Source of the DNA: a virus
Length of the DNA stretch: 31,467 nucleotides
Reading direction: 5' to 3' (one strand)
IMG/VR virus record: IMGVR_UViG_3300042860_002330
Location: 1-31,467 of that record
The notes below the pieces were generated by a model. The model had not been told where the DNA came from. It saw only the letters and a program-made list of their open reading frames with translations, and did no database searches. This document shows, one piece after another, positions 13,470 to 20,051 of this stretch. Positions within the stretch are counted from its first letter, which is position 1; each line of letters opens with the position of its first letter. A program made the position numbers and the translations under genes.

Positions 13470-13841
13470 ATGCTCAATCTTCTCCCCACGCAACCGCCCG
13501 AAGCGCCAGCCAAGCACGAAGCGCTTGTGACGCTGGCCAAGTTTCGCGCCGATCTGGAGCGCTGCCCCGATGACAAGCATGGCAACTGGCACGATGCCGC
13601 GACTATGGCTTGGTCCGCGATGCTGCAAATTGAGCGCATGGTGGCGCAGCTTCTTGACATCAGCGCCGCCGCGCCAAGCCAAGACGCTTCCGAGGCGATT
13701 GATCACGCGATTGATGTGTTGGTTGAAAGCGCCGGCACCGTGACCGCCGAAGCTGAACGCCGCGCCGAAGATGACGCCGTGAATGGCACCTTCTATCGCG
13801 CGATTGATAATTGGAACATGCGCCGGGGGGCCGCCCAATGA
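13470..13841 (+). CDS. Hypothetical early protein (123 aa), first gene of rightward operon
   Basis: 123 residues from ATG 13470, chosen because AGAGG lies nine bases upstream and longer frames would extend into the promoter. It is helical and acidic, with DLERCPDDKHGNWHDAATMA, then MLQIERMVAQLLDIS and a second charged helix ending in RAIDNWNMRRG. No family recognised. As the first product of the operon it could be an early regulator or host-takeover protein. It overlaps the pentapeptide gene by ATGA. Confidence 0.65.
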   Translation: MLNLLPTQPPEAPAKHEALVTLAKFRADLERCPDDKHGNWHDAATMAWSAMLQIERMVAQLLDISAAAPSQDASEAIDHAIDVLVESAGTVTAEAERRAEDDAVNGTFYRAIDNWNMRRGAAQ

Positions 13842-14623
13842 CGCAGGAACAAATTGCCGTTGTGTTGGCGGATCATCTTAAGTGGTTGCGCAATGAAGGC
13901 GGCCAGCGCGCCGATTTGCGGAGCGCCTATTTGCAGGGCGCCGATTTGCAGCGCGCCGATTTGCAGCGCGCCGATTTGCAGGGCGCCTATTTGCAGGGCG
14001 CCTATTTGCAGGGCGCCGATTTGCAGGGCGCCTATTTGCAGGGCGCCTATTTGCAGGGCGCCGATTTGCGGAGCGCCTATTTGCAGGGCGCCGATTTGCG
14101 GAGCGCCTATTTGCAGGGCGCCGATTTGCAGCGCGCCGATTTGCAGCGCGCCGATTTGCAGGGCGCCTATTTGCAGGGCGCCTATTTGCAGGGCGCCGAT
14201 TTGCAGCGCGCCGATTTGCAGGGCGCCTATTTGCAGGGCGCCTATTTGCAGGGCGCCTATTTGCAGCGCGCCTATTTGCAGCGCGCCGATTTGCAGGGCG
14301 CCGATTTGCAGGGCGCCTATTTGCAGGGCGCCTATTTGCAGGGCGCCGATTTGCAGGGCGCCTATTTGCAGGGCGCCAAAATCAACAACGGCAAAACCGC
14401 CATCGGTGTTCTGCGCCGTGCCACACGCTCGGATGGCTATGAGTTTTTCTTGTGGCATTGCGAGGACGGCTTTTACATTAAAGCCGGGTGCCGGTTTTTT
14501 ACGCTGGAAGAAGGCCGCAAGCACTGGAAAGCCACCCGCGCCGGGACGCCGCTTGGCGATGAAACGCAAGACATTCTGGCGATGTTCGCCAAAGCCATTA
14601 AACGCGTGGGGGTTAAGCCATGA
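13838..14623 (+). CDS. Pentapeptide-repeat protein with near-identical repeat array
   Basis: 261 residues from ATG 13838. Residues 1-24 form an N-terminal cap (MTQEQIAVVLADHLKWL). Residues 25-179 are 31 uninterrupted A(D/Y)L(Q/R)x pentapeptides, predicted to fold as a right-handed quadrilateral beta-helix of nearly eight coils. The C-terminal 80 residues form a separate domain with DGYEFFLWHCEDGFYIKAG, then CRFFTLEEGRKHW, GTPLGDET and a final helix; I have seen this domain follow pentapeptide repeats in other phage proteins. Some pentapeptide proteins (Qnr, MfpA) mimic DNA and bind gyrase; whether this one does is unknown. Unusually, the repeats vary at only a few bases. Confidence 0.9.
   Translation: MTQEQIAVVLADHLKWLRNEGGQRADLRSAYLQGADLQRADLQRADLQGAYLQGAYLQGADLQGAYLQGAYLQGADLRSAYLQGADLRSAYLQGADLQRADLQRADLQGAYLQGAYLQGADLQRADLQGAYLQGAYLQGAYLQRAYLQRADLQGADLQGAYLQGAYLQGADLQGAYLQGAKINNGKTAIGVLRRATRSDGYEFFLWHCEDGFYIKAGCRFFTLEEGRKHWKATRAGTPLGDETQDILAMFAKAIKRVGVKP
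13910..14374 (+). repeat. 31-unit 15-bp tandem repeat inside the pentapeptide gene
   Basis: Units follow GCC(G/T)ATTTGCAGGGC with few variants: GAT or TAT (Asp/Tyr), CAGGGC or CAGCGC (Gln-Gly/Gln-Arg), and CGGAGC (Arg-Ser). A stretch of over 100 bases starting at 13910 recurs from 14090 at a constant offset of 180 bases, showing a block duplication of 12 units. Many junctions create GGCGCC. The lack of stop codons in the unit opens long meaningless frames in other phases and on the other strand. Confidence 0.95.
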
Positions 14624-14745
14624 CCAAATTCGACCAAATTATGACAACGCTAGTTGCCGTTGTTTTTCTCGCTACATGCTTTGGGTTTATCGTTTGGGCC
14701 GGCGTGTTGCTTATGCTTTGGTTGCAAAGGCTGATGCTGTCATGA
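14620..14745 (+). CDS. Very small membrane protein (41 aa)
   Basis: 41 residues; ATG 14620 overlaps the pentapeptide stop (ATGA). After MTKFDQIM it is one hydrophobic span (TLVAVVFLATCFGFIVWAGV, then LLMLWLQRLMLS). Its stop overlaps the next gene's start. Function unknown; single-span early proteins often target host membrane enzymes. Confidence 0.6.
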   Translation: MTKFDQIMTTLVAVVFLATCFGFIVWAGVLLMLWLQRLMLS

Positions 14746-14909
14746 ACCACGAGCGAATTATATGGTGGATCGTGCTTGGCCCGCTTTGCGCGCTGCTGAT
14801 CCTGACGATTACGATTGGCGCTGGCCCGGTCAACGCCGCGTTTGAGCAGCTGTTCCAAGGCATCGCCTGGGTCGTGGCGGTTTGGCTCGTGCTGCTGGGG
14901 GTGGCGTGA
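14742..14909 (+). CDS. Very small two-span membrane protein (55 aa)
   Basis: 55 residues; ATG 14742 overlaps the preceding stop and its TGA shares a base with the next ATG. Two hydrophobic segments are visible, about residues 7-27 (IWWIVLGPLCALLILTITIG) and 39-54 (FQGIAWVVAVWLVLLGV), joined by a short polar loop. The hairpin shape is compatible with a small holin or superinfection-exclusion protein, but no family is recognised. Confidence 0.58.
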   Translation: MNHERIIWWIVLGPLCALLILTITIGAGPVNAAFEQLFQGIAWVVAVWLVLLGVA

Positions 14910-15154
14910 TGAACGCCCTCCAGATTGCCACCGTTGCCGGGCTTCATGCGCGCTGCGTGCTGAATGCCCGCGACCTTGAGGCATCGGCGGATCGCCATGA
15001 CCGTGCCGATCCTGACCGCGCGTCACAAGCGCGCGATGACGCCGCGCAATGCCGGGCGGAAGCGTCCGCATTGGCCGCGCTGCTGACAGCGGCGGGCGCG
15101 CAAGTGCTGATTCCCGAACCGGGGCAGCTTTCTTTGTTTGGAGATGGGCAATGA
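14909..15154 (+). CDS. Hypothetical helical protein (81 aa)
   Basis: 81 residues from ATG 14909. It is Ala/Arg/Asp-rich and helical (LHARCVLNARDLEASADRHD, then SQARDDAAQCRAEASALAAL) and ends in EPGQLSLFGDGQ. The QLSLF segment resembles a beta-clamp binding peptide (QLxLF), which would link it to host DNA polymerase III; this is inference from a short motif. It overlaps the next gene by ATGA. Confidence 0.55.
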   Translation: MNALQIATVAGLHARCVLNARDLEASADRHDRADPDRASQARDDAAQCRAEASALAALLTAAGAQVLIPEPGQLSLFGDGQ

Positions 15155-15375
15155 GCATCACAATTCCGACAGTTGAATGGCAGAACATTAGGCCCGGCCT
15201 AATTGTGCTGACAAATACTGGCTATCGCGTTGAGACAGAAATAATGTGCGGCTGTGAATGGTTTGTGCTGACGCACCATGGGCGGCACGTGTTACGAGAC
15301 GCAAGCTTTGAAAGCATTAAGTATTCTGCCAAAAAAGATATTGAGCAACGTCATTTAATGGGGCTTGAACCATGA
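15151..15375 (+). CDS. Hypothetical protein (74 aa)
   Basis: 74 residues from ATG 15151 (ATGA overlap). It reads as a small beta-barrel-like fold: TVEWQNIRPGLIVLTNTGYR, then EIMCGCEWFVLTHHGRHVLRD, and a charged tail with HLMGLEP. No family recognised. It is in the middle of the tightly overlapping early operon. Confidence 0.5.
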   Translation: MSITIPTVEWQNIRPGLIVLTNTGYRVETEIMCGCEWFVLTHHGRHVLRDASFESIKYSAKKDIEQRHLMGLEP

Positions 15376-15713
15376 CCGCCGATGAAAATGCGTTGCAATT
15401 ACGCGAAGTTATGCGCGGAAACGCCAAATTGGTGAGATTGGTAGAAATTCTTCTTGAAAACGACCCCGACGACATGGCGGCAGATGCCGTCACCGTTTTG
15501 GATGTGTGGCGCAAGGAAGCCCGCGAAGTTTTGGACGCGCAGGCGGCGTGGGCGCGTTGGCGCCGTATAATGGACGCCGCGCCTGACATGTTGGCTCTTT
15601 TAAGCGACCTTACAACCGCGTGGGATGCCTCGTGGCTTGGCGACGGTGGCCACCACGCCATGATCCGGCGCGCTTACGCCATAATTGCCCGCGTGGAAGG
15701 AAATCCAGCATGA
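15372..15713 (+). CDS. Hypothetical helical protein (113 aa)
   Basis: 113 residues from ATG 15372 (ATGA overlap). It is helical, with LREVMRGNAKLVRLVEILLE, then DVWRKEAREVLDAQAAWARW and MLALLSDLTTAWD. No recognised family. Both this gene and the next begin MTADE, which may reflect a small duplication of the start region. It precedes the recombination trio. Confidence 0.5.
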   Translation: MTADENALQLREVMRGNAKLVRLVEILLENDPDDMAADAVTVLDVWRKEAREVLDAQAAWARWRRIMDAAPDMLALLSDLTTAWDASWLGDGGHHAMIRRAYAIIARVEGNPA

Positions 15714-16258
15714 CCGCCGATGAAATCGCCGCAACCTTGCGCGAATTTGTGCGCGCCGTGCAAGTGCCCGCCACCATGCCGGACTATGACGCGCATCCAA
15801 TGCGCCTGGCGCTGATCAACGCCAAGGTGGCGACTAGCAAGGCCGCACAAGCCAATAGCTTTGACGCCACCTTTACCGGGACGCTGGATGCGATTGTTGC
15901 GCTGGAGGATGCCGAGACAGAAGCCAAGCGCGCCGTCACATACTGGACGCGCATCCAGGCGGAATTGACACGCGGCGCGGCACAAGCCCGCGAAGCCTTG
16001 CGCGCCGGTCTGGCAGGCTGCGGCGACCCCGGCGCGGCGGTAACGGAAAGCAAACACCACCGCGCCACGTTGCGCGCGAATGGCGCTCGATCGGCGGAAA
16101 TCACCGATGAAAAGGCGCTGCCTGATGATTGCTGGCGCATGAAGCGCGAACCCGACAAGGCGCTGATCAAGGCGCGGCTTAACCGTGGCGATGACATCCC
16201 CGGCGCCGTGCTGGTGCAAACGCCGCCCTCTCTTGTTGTAACCTCAAAGGAAAAATGA
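15710..16258 (+). CDS. Gp157-family phage protein
   Basis: 182 residues from ATG 15710, with GGAAGGA eight bases upstream. The N-terminal two thirds are helical (LEDAETEAKRAVTYWTRIQA, then EALRAGLAGCG). The C-terminal part has the Gp157 signature: TDEKALPDDCWRMKREPDKA, then LIKARLNRGDDIPGAVL. Gp157-type proteins accompany annealing and recombination genes in many siphovirus-like phages, where a role in DNA recombination is suspected but unproved. Here it precedes a Sak4-like ATPase by one base, supporting a shared function. Confidence 0.8.
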   Translation: MTADEIAATLREFVRAVQVPATMPDYDAHPMRLALINAKVATSKAAQANSFDATFTGTLDAIVALEDAETEAKRAVTYWTRIQAELTRGAAQAREALRAGLAGCGDPGAAVTESKHHRATLRANGARSAEITDEKALPDDCWRMKREPDKALIKARLNRGDDIPGAVLVQTPPSLVVTSKEK

Positions 16259-16259
16259 A

Positions 16260-17240
16260 ATGGCACTGCAAATCCGCAAAGCACAAAGGCGCAAGGCAAA
16301 ACTACGCCTAGCGCTTATCGGCCCGTCAGGGTCCGGTAAAACCATGTCTGCGCTCAAGCTGGCGTTTGGCATTGGCGGCAAGGTCGGCATTATTGATACC
16401 GAAAACGGTTCCGCTGATCTTTACGCTAGCCTTGGCGATTATGACGTGATCACGCTGGAGAAGCCCTACACCGTCAACAAATACCGTGAAGCTATCACGG
16501 CGTTTGAGAATGGCGGATACGATACGATTATCGTTGACAGCCTATCCCACGCATGGGCTGGCGCCGGCGGCTTGCTGGATAAGCAAGGCCAGATTGCCAA
16601 TCGCCCCGGCACCAATTCCTACGCCGCCTGGCGCGAGGTGACGCCGGATCATAACGCCCTTGTGGAAGCGCTGCTTTCCAGCCGGTGCCACATTATCGTG
16701 ACCATGCGCGTCAAGACGGAATACGTGCTGGAGACCAATGAACGCGGGAAGCAAGTGCCGCGCAAGGTCGGGCTGGCGCCTGTGCAGCGTGACGGCGTGG
16801 AATACGAATTTACCGTGGTAATGGATATTGACATTGACCACAAGGCGGCGGCTTCCAAAGATCGCACCACGCTATTTGATGGCTGGCGCGACACCATTAC
16901 GGAAGGCACGGGGCGGCAATTGCTGCAATGGCTGGAAAGCGGTGCGGATGCGCCCGCACCCGCCCCAGCGCCCGCCTCAAAGCCTGCTGAGTCGTCTTTG
17001 CTGCTGATTGATCCCGACGCCATGGAATGCGCCTTCACAAGCATTGAAATGTGGCTTGATGCGGCAAGGCGCGCGTTTGTAAGGCTTGCGGGTGATCCCG
17101 TCGCATTGCGCGCCTGGGCCGATGCGAACGCCGGCGCCTTTGCTGCCGTGGCGGAACGCTACCCCGACACGGTTGCGAAAATTGGCGCGGCCATCACGGA
17201 TCGTTTGGAAAAAACTCTTGAACAGGAAATGGCAGAATGA
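16260..17240 (+). CDS. Sak4-like RecA-fold ATPase (phage recombination)
   Basis: 326 residues. Walker A is GPSGSGKT at residues 21-28, followed by GGKVGIIDTENGSADLY, and Walker B is DTIIVDS at 88-94. The rest of the ATPase core includes HIIVTMRVKTEYVLE and RDGVEYEFTVVMDID. A Pro/Ala linker follows at about residue 230 and then an acidic helical C-terminal region. The family (AAA_24/Sak4) comprises phage RecA-core proteins that promote single-strand annealing with a phage SSB. Here an SSB-like gene overlaps its stop codon, as expected for that pair. Confidence 0.82.
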   Translation: MALQIRKAQRRKAKLRLALIGPSGSGKTMSALKLAFGIGGKVGIIDTENGSADLYASLGDYDVITLEKPYTVNKYREAITAFENGGYDTIIVDSLSHAWAGAGGLLDKQGQIANRPGTNSYAAWREVTPDHNALVEALLSSRCHIIVTMRVKTEYVLETNERGKQVPRKVGLAPVQRDGVEYEFTVVMDIDIDHKAAASKDRTTLFDGWRDTITEGTGRQLLQWLESGADAPAPAPAPASKPAESSLLLIDPDAMECAFTSIEMWLDAARRAFVRLAGDPVALRAWADANAGAFAAVAERYPDTVAKIGAAITDRLEKTLEQEMAE

Positions 17241-17488
17241 GCGGATACGATAACACGAACAAGGGCATTCTCGGGCGCAATGACCGGAAAACCTTGGACA
17301 CGCACCCGGATTTTTCCGGCTCCATCAATGTGGAGGGCCGCGAGTATTGGCTGTCAGGCTGGGTAAAGGAACGCAAGGACGGTTCCGGGCGGTTCTTTAG
17401 CTTGTCAGTCAAGCCGAAAGATGGCGCCAGCGCACCAGCCGCGCCGCGCCAGGCGCCGGCTGATCTTGATGATGAAATCCCGTTTTAA
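17237..17488 (+). CDS. Small SSB-like protein with acidic DDEIPF tail
   Basis: 83 residues; ATG 17237 overlaps the Sak4 stop (ATGA). It reads NTNKGILGRNDRKTLDTHPD, then FSGSINVEGREYWLSGWVKE, and SGRFFSLSVKPK, a widespread phage small-protein pattern. A Pro/Ala linker leads to a C-terminal DLDDEIPF, the acidic tip typical of SSB proteins that recruit recombination partners. It probably supplies the single-strand binding partner for Sak4. A true OB-fold should be tested. Confidence 0.78.
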   Translation: MSGYDNTNKGILGRNDRKTLDTHPDFSGSINVEGREYWLSGWVKERKDGSGRFFSLSVKPKDGASAPAAPRQAPADLDDEIPF

Positions 17489-17515
17489 CCAAAACACCCG
17501 AAAGGAAACACACCT

Positions 17516-17737
17516 ATGAGCAAACGCTCCACCGACCGCACTTTTAACGGCCTACGCCATGCGATGTAAGATGAAATTGACGCATTGAGGAATGGCAATG
17601 GCGATCTTGAACGCATCCGCGCGCTTCAGCAACTGGCCGGACGCATCAACGATACGGTTCACGCGGAAGCGAAAGCCCGGAAGTTGCTGGGGACTGAAAT
17701 CAGCGAAACCGCTAATTTGCGAACGCTGCTGTCGTGA
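17516..17737 (+). pseudogene. Broken small helical phage gene (in-frame TAA at codon 18)
   Basis: ATG 17516 has an AAAGGA site about ten bases upstream. Codons 1-17 read MSKRSTDRTFNGLRHAM, then TAA (17567-17569), and the same frame continues for 55 codons as DEIDALRNGNGDLERIRALQ, then LAGRINDTVHAEAKARKLL, to TGA at 17737. The two parts together look like a known small phage protein type (GLR-A-DEIDALR-G, then A-KLA-xI-xTV). No in-frame ATG follows the TAA, so restart is unlikely. The final TGA overlaps the next gene's GTG. TAA ends other genes here (for example at 17488), so recoding is not expected; a point mutation or a base-call error are both possible. Confidence 0.72.
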
Positions 17738-18369
17738 TCGTGCAGAAATACCATCACATGCATGTCGGCACGCACGAGTATGCCGACATGCTGGAGTGGC
17801 TGGCGGCCCGTTCATGGCTGCCAGTTTCAATAGACGCCATCAAAGCCGATCATGATGCTAATGCGAAAAACGGCTGCATGTTCCTGCCGTATCCAACAGA
17901 GACTTGGGTGCGCGATGATGATCGTATGGCGGCTTCTTCTGTGAAAAACCATGGGTTTTGGGTAACCGATGACCGATTGATAGCTTCTGGCTGGAATATG
18001 GTTCATCTTTATGACCTAAAAACGGTCATGCAATTTATTCGCGATGTTGCGGGCTTGCGTTGCCGTGGATGTCAACAAGTATATTCATGGCCCAAAGAGA
18101 ATTGGCGTTCCGTTTTGGAGTGCTTTCCAACTGAATATGACCCAGAAACGGACGCGATTTGCGCTTTGTGTGCAAGAGCCGCCGACGATGTGGCTATGAA
18201 ACGTCCCCGCGCCATTGAGCGAGCCGTAAAAATGCCTTGGATAATTCAGAATGCGCGGGAAGCGGTGCGAGATATTCGCACGTTGCCGCGCAAGCGTTTG
18301 CCCGCATTGGTGCGGAACAGATTGACCGTGATTGAGCTTTTACTCGGCATTGAGGAACCATCCCCATGA
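17734..18369 (+). CDS. Hypothetical protein with Cys-pair (zinc-ribbon-like) segment (211 aa)
   Basis: 211 residues from GTG 17734, overlapping the stop of the broken gene (GTGA). Residues 1-100 form an alpha/beta region (HVGTHEYADMLEWLAARSWL, ETWVRDDDRMAASSV). Around residues 109-148 two Cys pairs occur, CRGC and CALC, separated by about 33 residues, which could hold zinc. The C-terminus is Arg-rich and helical. No family recognised. Confidence 0.6.
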   Translation: MIVQKYHHMHVGTHEYADMLEWLAARSWLPVSIDAIKADHDANAKNGCMFLPYPTETWVRDDDRMAASSVKNHGFWVTDDRLIASGWNMVHLYDLKTVMQFIRDVAGLRCRGCQQVYSWPKENWRSVLECFPTEYDPETDAICALCARAADDVAMKRPRAIERAVKMPWIIQNAREAVRDIRTLPRKRLPALVRNRLTVIELLLGIEEPSP

Positions 18370-18497
18370 CCGGCGGCATATATCCCGGCCCTGGCCCTGA
18401 TCGGCAATACACGCCGATCAGGCGCAGCGAGGCGCTGGCAATCTTGGCAATCTGCGGCGCTATTCTGGCGCTGGCGATTTTGGGAGCGGTGTTGTGA
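18366..18497 (+). CDS. Very small membrane protein (43 aa)
   Basis: 43 residues; ATG 18366 overlaps the preceding stop (ATGA), and its TGA overlaps the next GTG. A Pro/Gly-rich start (TGGIYPGPGPDRQY) is followed by one hydrophobic span (ALAILAICGAILALAILGAV). The positively charged RR before the span suggests an N-in orientation. Function unknown. Confidence 0.55.
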   Translation: MTGGIYPGPGPDRQYTPIRRSEALAILAICGAILALAILGAVL

Positions 18498-19108
18498 CCA
18501 TCACCACGGAAGAAGCGGAAGAATGTGCGCGGGGTCAGGATGCGATCAAAGAAGCTTCAAAGTTTCCTGGTTACCGATCAATAGCCGAGAGATGTGCCGC
18601 AACACTTCGATCCCTTGCCGCCGAGCGTGATGCGTTGCGTCAAGAGCGTGATGCGGCGCAGCTTGGCCGGGATATAGTGATTGAAAACAATTTGGCTTTG
18701 CGGAAAGACTTAGAGGGGGAGCGTGATGCGTTGCGGGCTGAGATCGCCCGGTTGTTAGGCCCGCCTATAGACAAAGCAGAGCGAAAGAAAAACCTCGTGG
18801 CGGCAGGGGTGTCGGAAAAAACTGCTGATGAAATGCTGAGAAGCCCCGTGTATGACAGGCATTCGCGGTGGGAGGCAATAGTGGACCCATTAGAGGCCGA
18901 GAACGCGCGGCTGCGGGAGGCGCTGCGTGCATTTATTTACACAGGGAACGTCGTGCAGGGCTATCGGGTGGGGCAAAACCCACCACCCCCTACAACCAGT
19001 GAAGAAGAAGCGTGGGCGCATTATGGAGGGAGCGAGTTTCATTATCAGCAATGGCTCCAATGGCGAGCTGTTCAGATAGGCCGAGAATTGTTGGGAGAAA
19101 AGAAATGA
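18494..19108 (+). CDS. Coiled-coil hypothetical protein (204 aa)
   Basis: 204 residues from GTG 18494 (GTGA overlap). Residues 35-85 contain repeated ERDALRQERDAAQ-like and GERDALRAEIARL-like heptads, a coiled coil. The middle has a helical AGVSEKTADEMLRSP segment and a second coil (EAENARLREAL). The C-terminal third, with SEEEAWAHYGGSEFHYQQWL, may be a small globular part. Phage early proteins with such ERDALRAE coils are common and uncharacterised. Confidence 0.6.
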   Translation: MTITTEEAEECARGQDAIKEASKFPGYRSIAERCAATLRSLAAERDALRQERDAAQLGRDIVIENNLALRKDLEGERDALRAEIARLLGPPIDKAERKKNLVAAGVSEKTADEMLRSPVYDRHSRWEAIVDPLEAENARLREALRAFIYTGNVVQGYRVGQNPPPPTTSEEEAWAHYGGSEFHYQQWLQWRAVQIGRELLGEKK

Positions 19109-19518
19109 GCGAAACAATGATACACCCTGAAACAGGGGCCATCCTGCGCCGTCGCAAGCGCACGGAAACTATTACCTATCAAGGTCAAAGCCGCACCGTG
19201 GAAGTTGAGGGCTGGTTTCCTGACAATGATGGTGACGGGATTCTTGTTGGTGCGGATAGCAAGCCGCTGGATGACGCGCTTGCTGAAATGAAATGCGGAT
19301 GGCCCGGCGAGCCTGGGGTGCCGCCAAAGTCGGAATACCGGGGTTGGCATTGGCTTTATTTATACAACGGCATCCCATGCCCCGCATATTGGGATGGTTA
19401 CTGGCTAGTGAATGGAAGCCGCATTCAAGCGGAAGACCTGAATCCTCAAATTAAGTATTGGGGGGAATGCCTCCCGCCCGCCGCCATCCGCGCGCTGAAA
19501 GGGGAAGGCAATGAGTGA
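19105..19518 (+). CDS. Hypothetical protein with MqsA-like N-terminal strand pattern (137 aa)
   Basis: 137 residues from ATG 19105 (ATGA overlap). The opening MIHPETGAILRRRKRTETIT, then YQGQSRTVEVEGWFPDNDGD, resembles phage proteins related to the YgiT/MqsA antitoxin N-terminus, although the zinc Cys residues are absent. The second half is Trp/Tyr-rich (YRGWHWLYLYNGIPCPAYWD, YWGECLPPAA). No toxin gene is adjacent. The relation is tentative. Confidence 0.5.
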   Translation: MSETMIHPETGAILRRRKRTETITYQGQSRTVEVEGWFPDNDGDGILVGADSKPLDDALAEMKCGWPGEPGVPPKSEYRGWHWLYLYNGIPCPAYWDGYWLVNGSRIQAEDLNPQIKYWGECLPPAAIRALKGEGNE

Positions 19519-19705
19519 CCTTGTTTTCTTGCTGCTGATTGCTTTCGCAGCGGCGCCACTTTACGGGGTTTTTGTTGACGCTTTCGACGAATATGAGGGA
19601 GACGGCTGGAAAGACGTAGCAAGGGCATTACCCGTCTTGGCAGCGCATTACTGCTTTTTAGGCGCTGTCGGCGGCTTACTTTTTTGGAGGCAAACCAATG
19701 ACTGA
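19511..19705 (+). CDS. Small two-span membrane protein (64 aa)
   Basis: 64 residues, overlapping the previous gene by eight bases and the next by eight. The hydrophobic N-terminus (LVFLLLIAFAAAPLYGVFV) is followed by an acidic loop (DAFDEYEGDGWKD) and a second span (VLAAHYCFLGAVGGLLFW). No family recognised. It could be an envelope-targeted early protein. Confidence 0.58.
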   Translation: MSDLVFLLLIAFAAAPLYGVFVDAFDEYEGDGWKDVARALPVLAAHYCFLGAVGGLLFWRQTND

Positions 19706-20036
19706 CTTTATTCCTTGGATTGCATCCGTCGCCATCGGATGCGCGCTTGGCGGTGTATTCATTATCGCCAAGCAGGCAATTTGCGACATCATCCCACAAT
19801 CAGAACCAGCCATAAAGCCTGCCGCTGTATCAGATCAATGGCGAATTGTGTCGGAGGGTGTCTTGGCGCTGGACGGGACTGGCTATGAAATCAGGCTTGA
19901 AAATGTTGCGGCCATTGCAGCCTTCCGCATCTATCATAACGGTCGTTCTATTGAATGGGAATTGAGGTTAGAGAAAGCCAAGCAATCAGCCCTTCGCCAC
20001 ATGAGGGAAATGATTGAGATGGGAATCGAGCCATGA
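19698..20036 (+). CDS. Membrane-anchored hypothetical protein (112 aa)
   Basis: 112 residues from ATG 19698. One N-terminal span (FIPWIASVAIGCALGGVFII) precedes a soluble part with beta strands (QWRIVSEGVLALDGTGYEIR, FRIYHNGRSIEWELRL) and a final charged helix (LRHMREMIEMG). It is the last gene of the plus operon and stops 15 bases before the end of the convergent endolysin gene. No family recognised, and no intrinsic terminator was seen in the gap. Confidence 0.58.
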   Translation: MTDFIPWIASVAIGCALGGVFIIAKQAICDIIPQSEPAIKPAAVSDQWRIVSEGVLALDGTGYEIRLENVAAIAAFRIYHNGRSIEWELRLEKAKQSALRHMREMIEMGIEP

Positions 20037-20051
20037 CTAACCGCGCCGCGC

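Noticed and set aside
13910-14374. Possible CRISPR array
   Set aside because: The units are contiguous 15-bp coding repeats without unique spacers.
13793-14569. Long minus-strand open frame with GALQIG repeats over the pentapeptide array
   Set aside because: It results from the 15-bp repeat having no stop in that phase. The plus-strand frame has a proper start overlap, an N-terminal cap and a recognised C-terminal domain.
13854-14909. Plus-strand frame with APICRAPIC repeats, 351 residues
   Set aside because: Another phase of the same repeat; it runs across the pentapeptide C-terminal domain and the two small membrane genes without any domain of its own.
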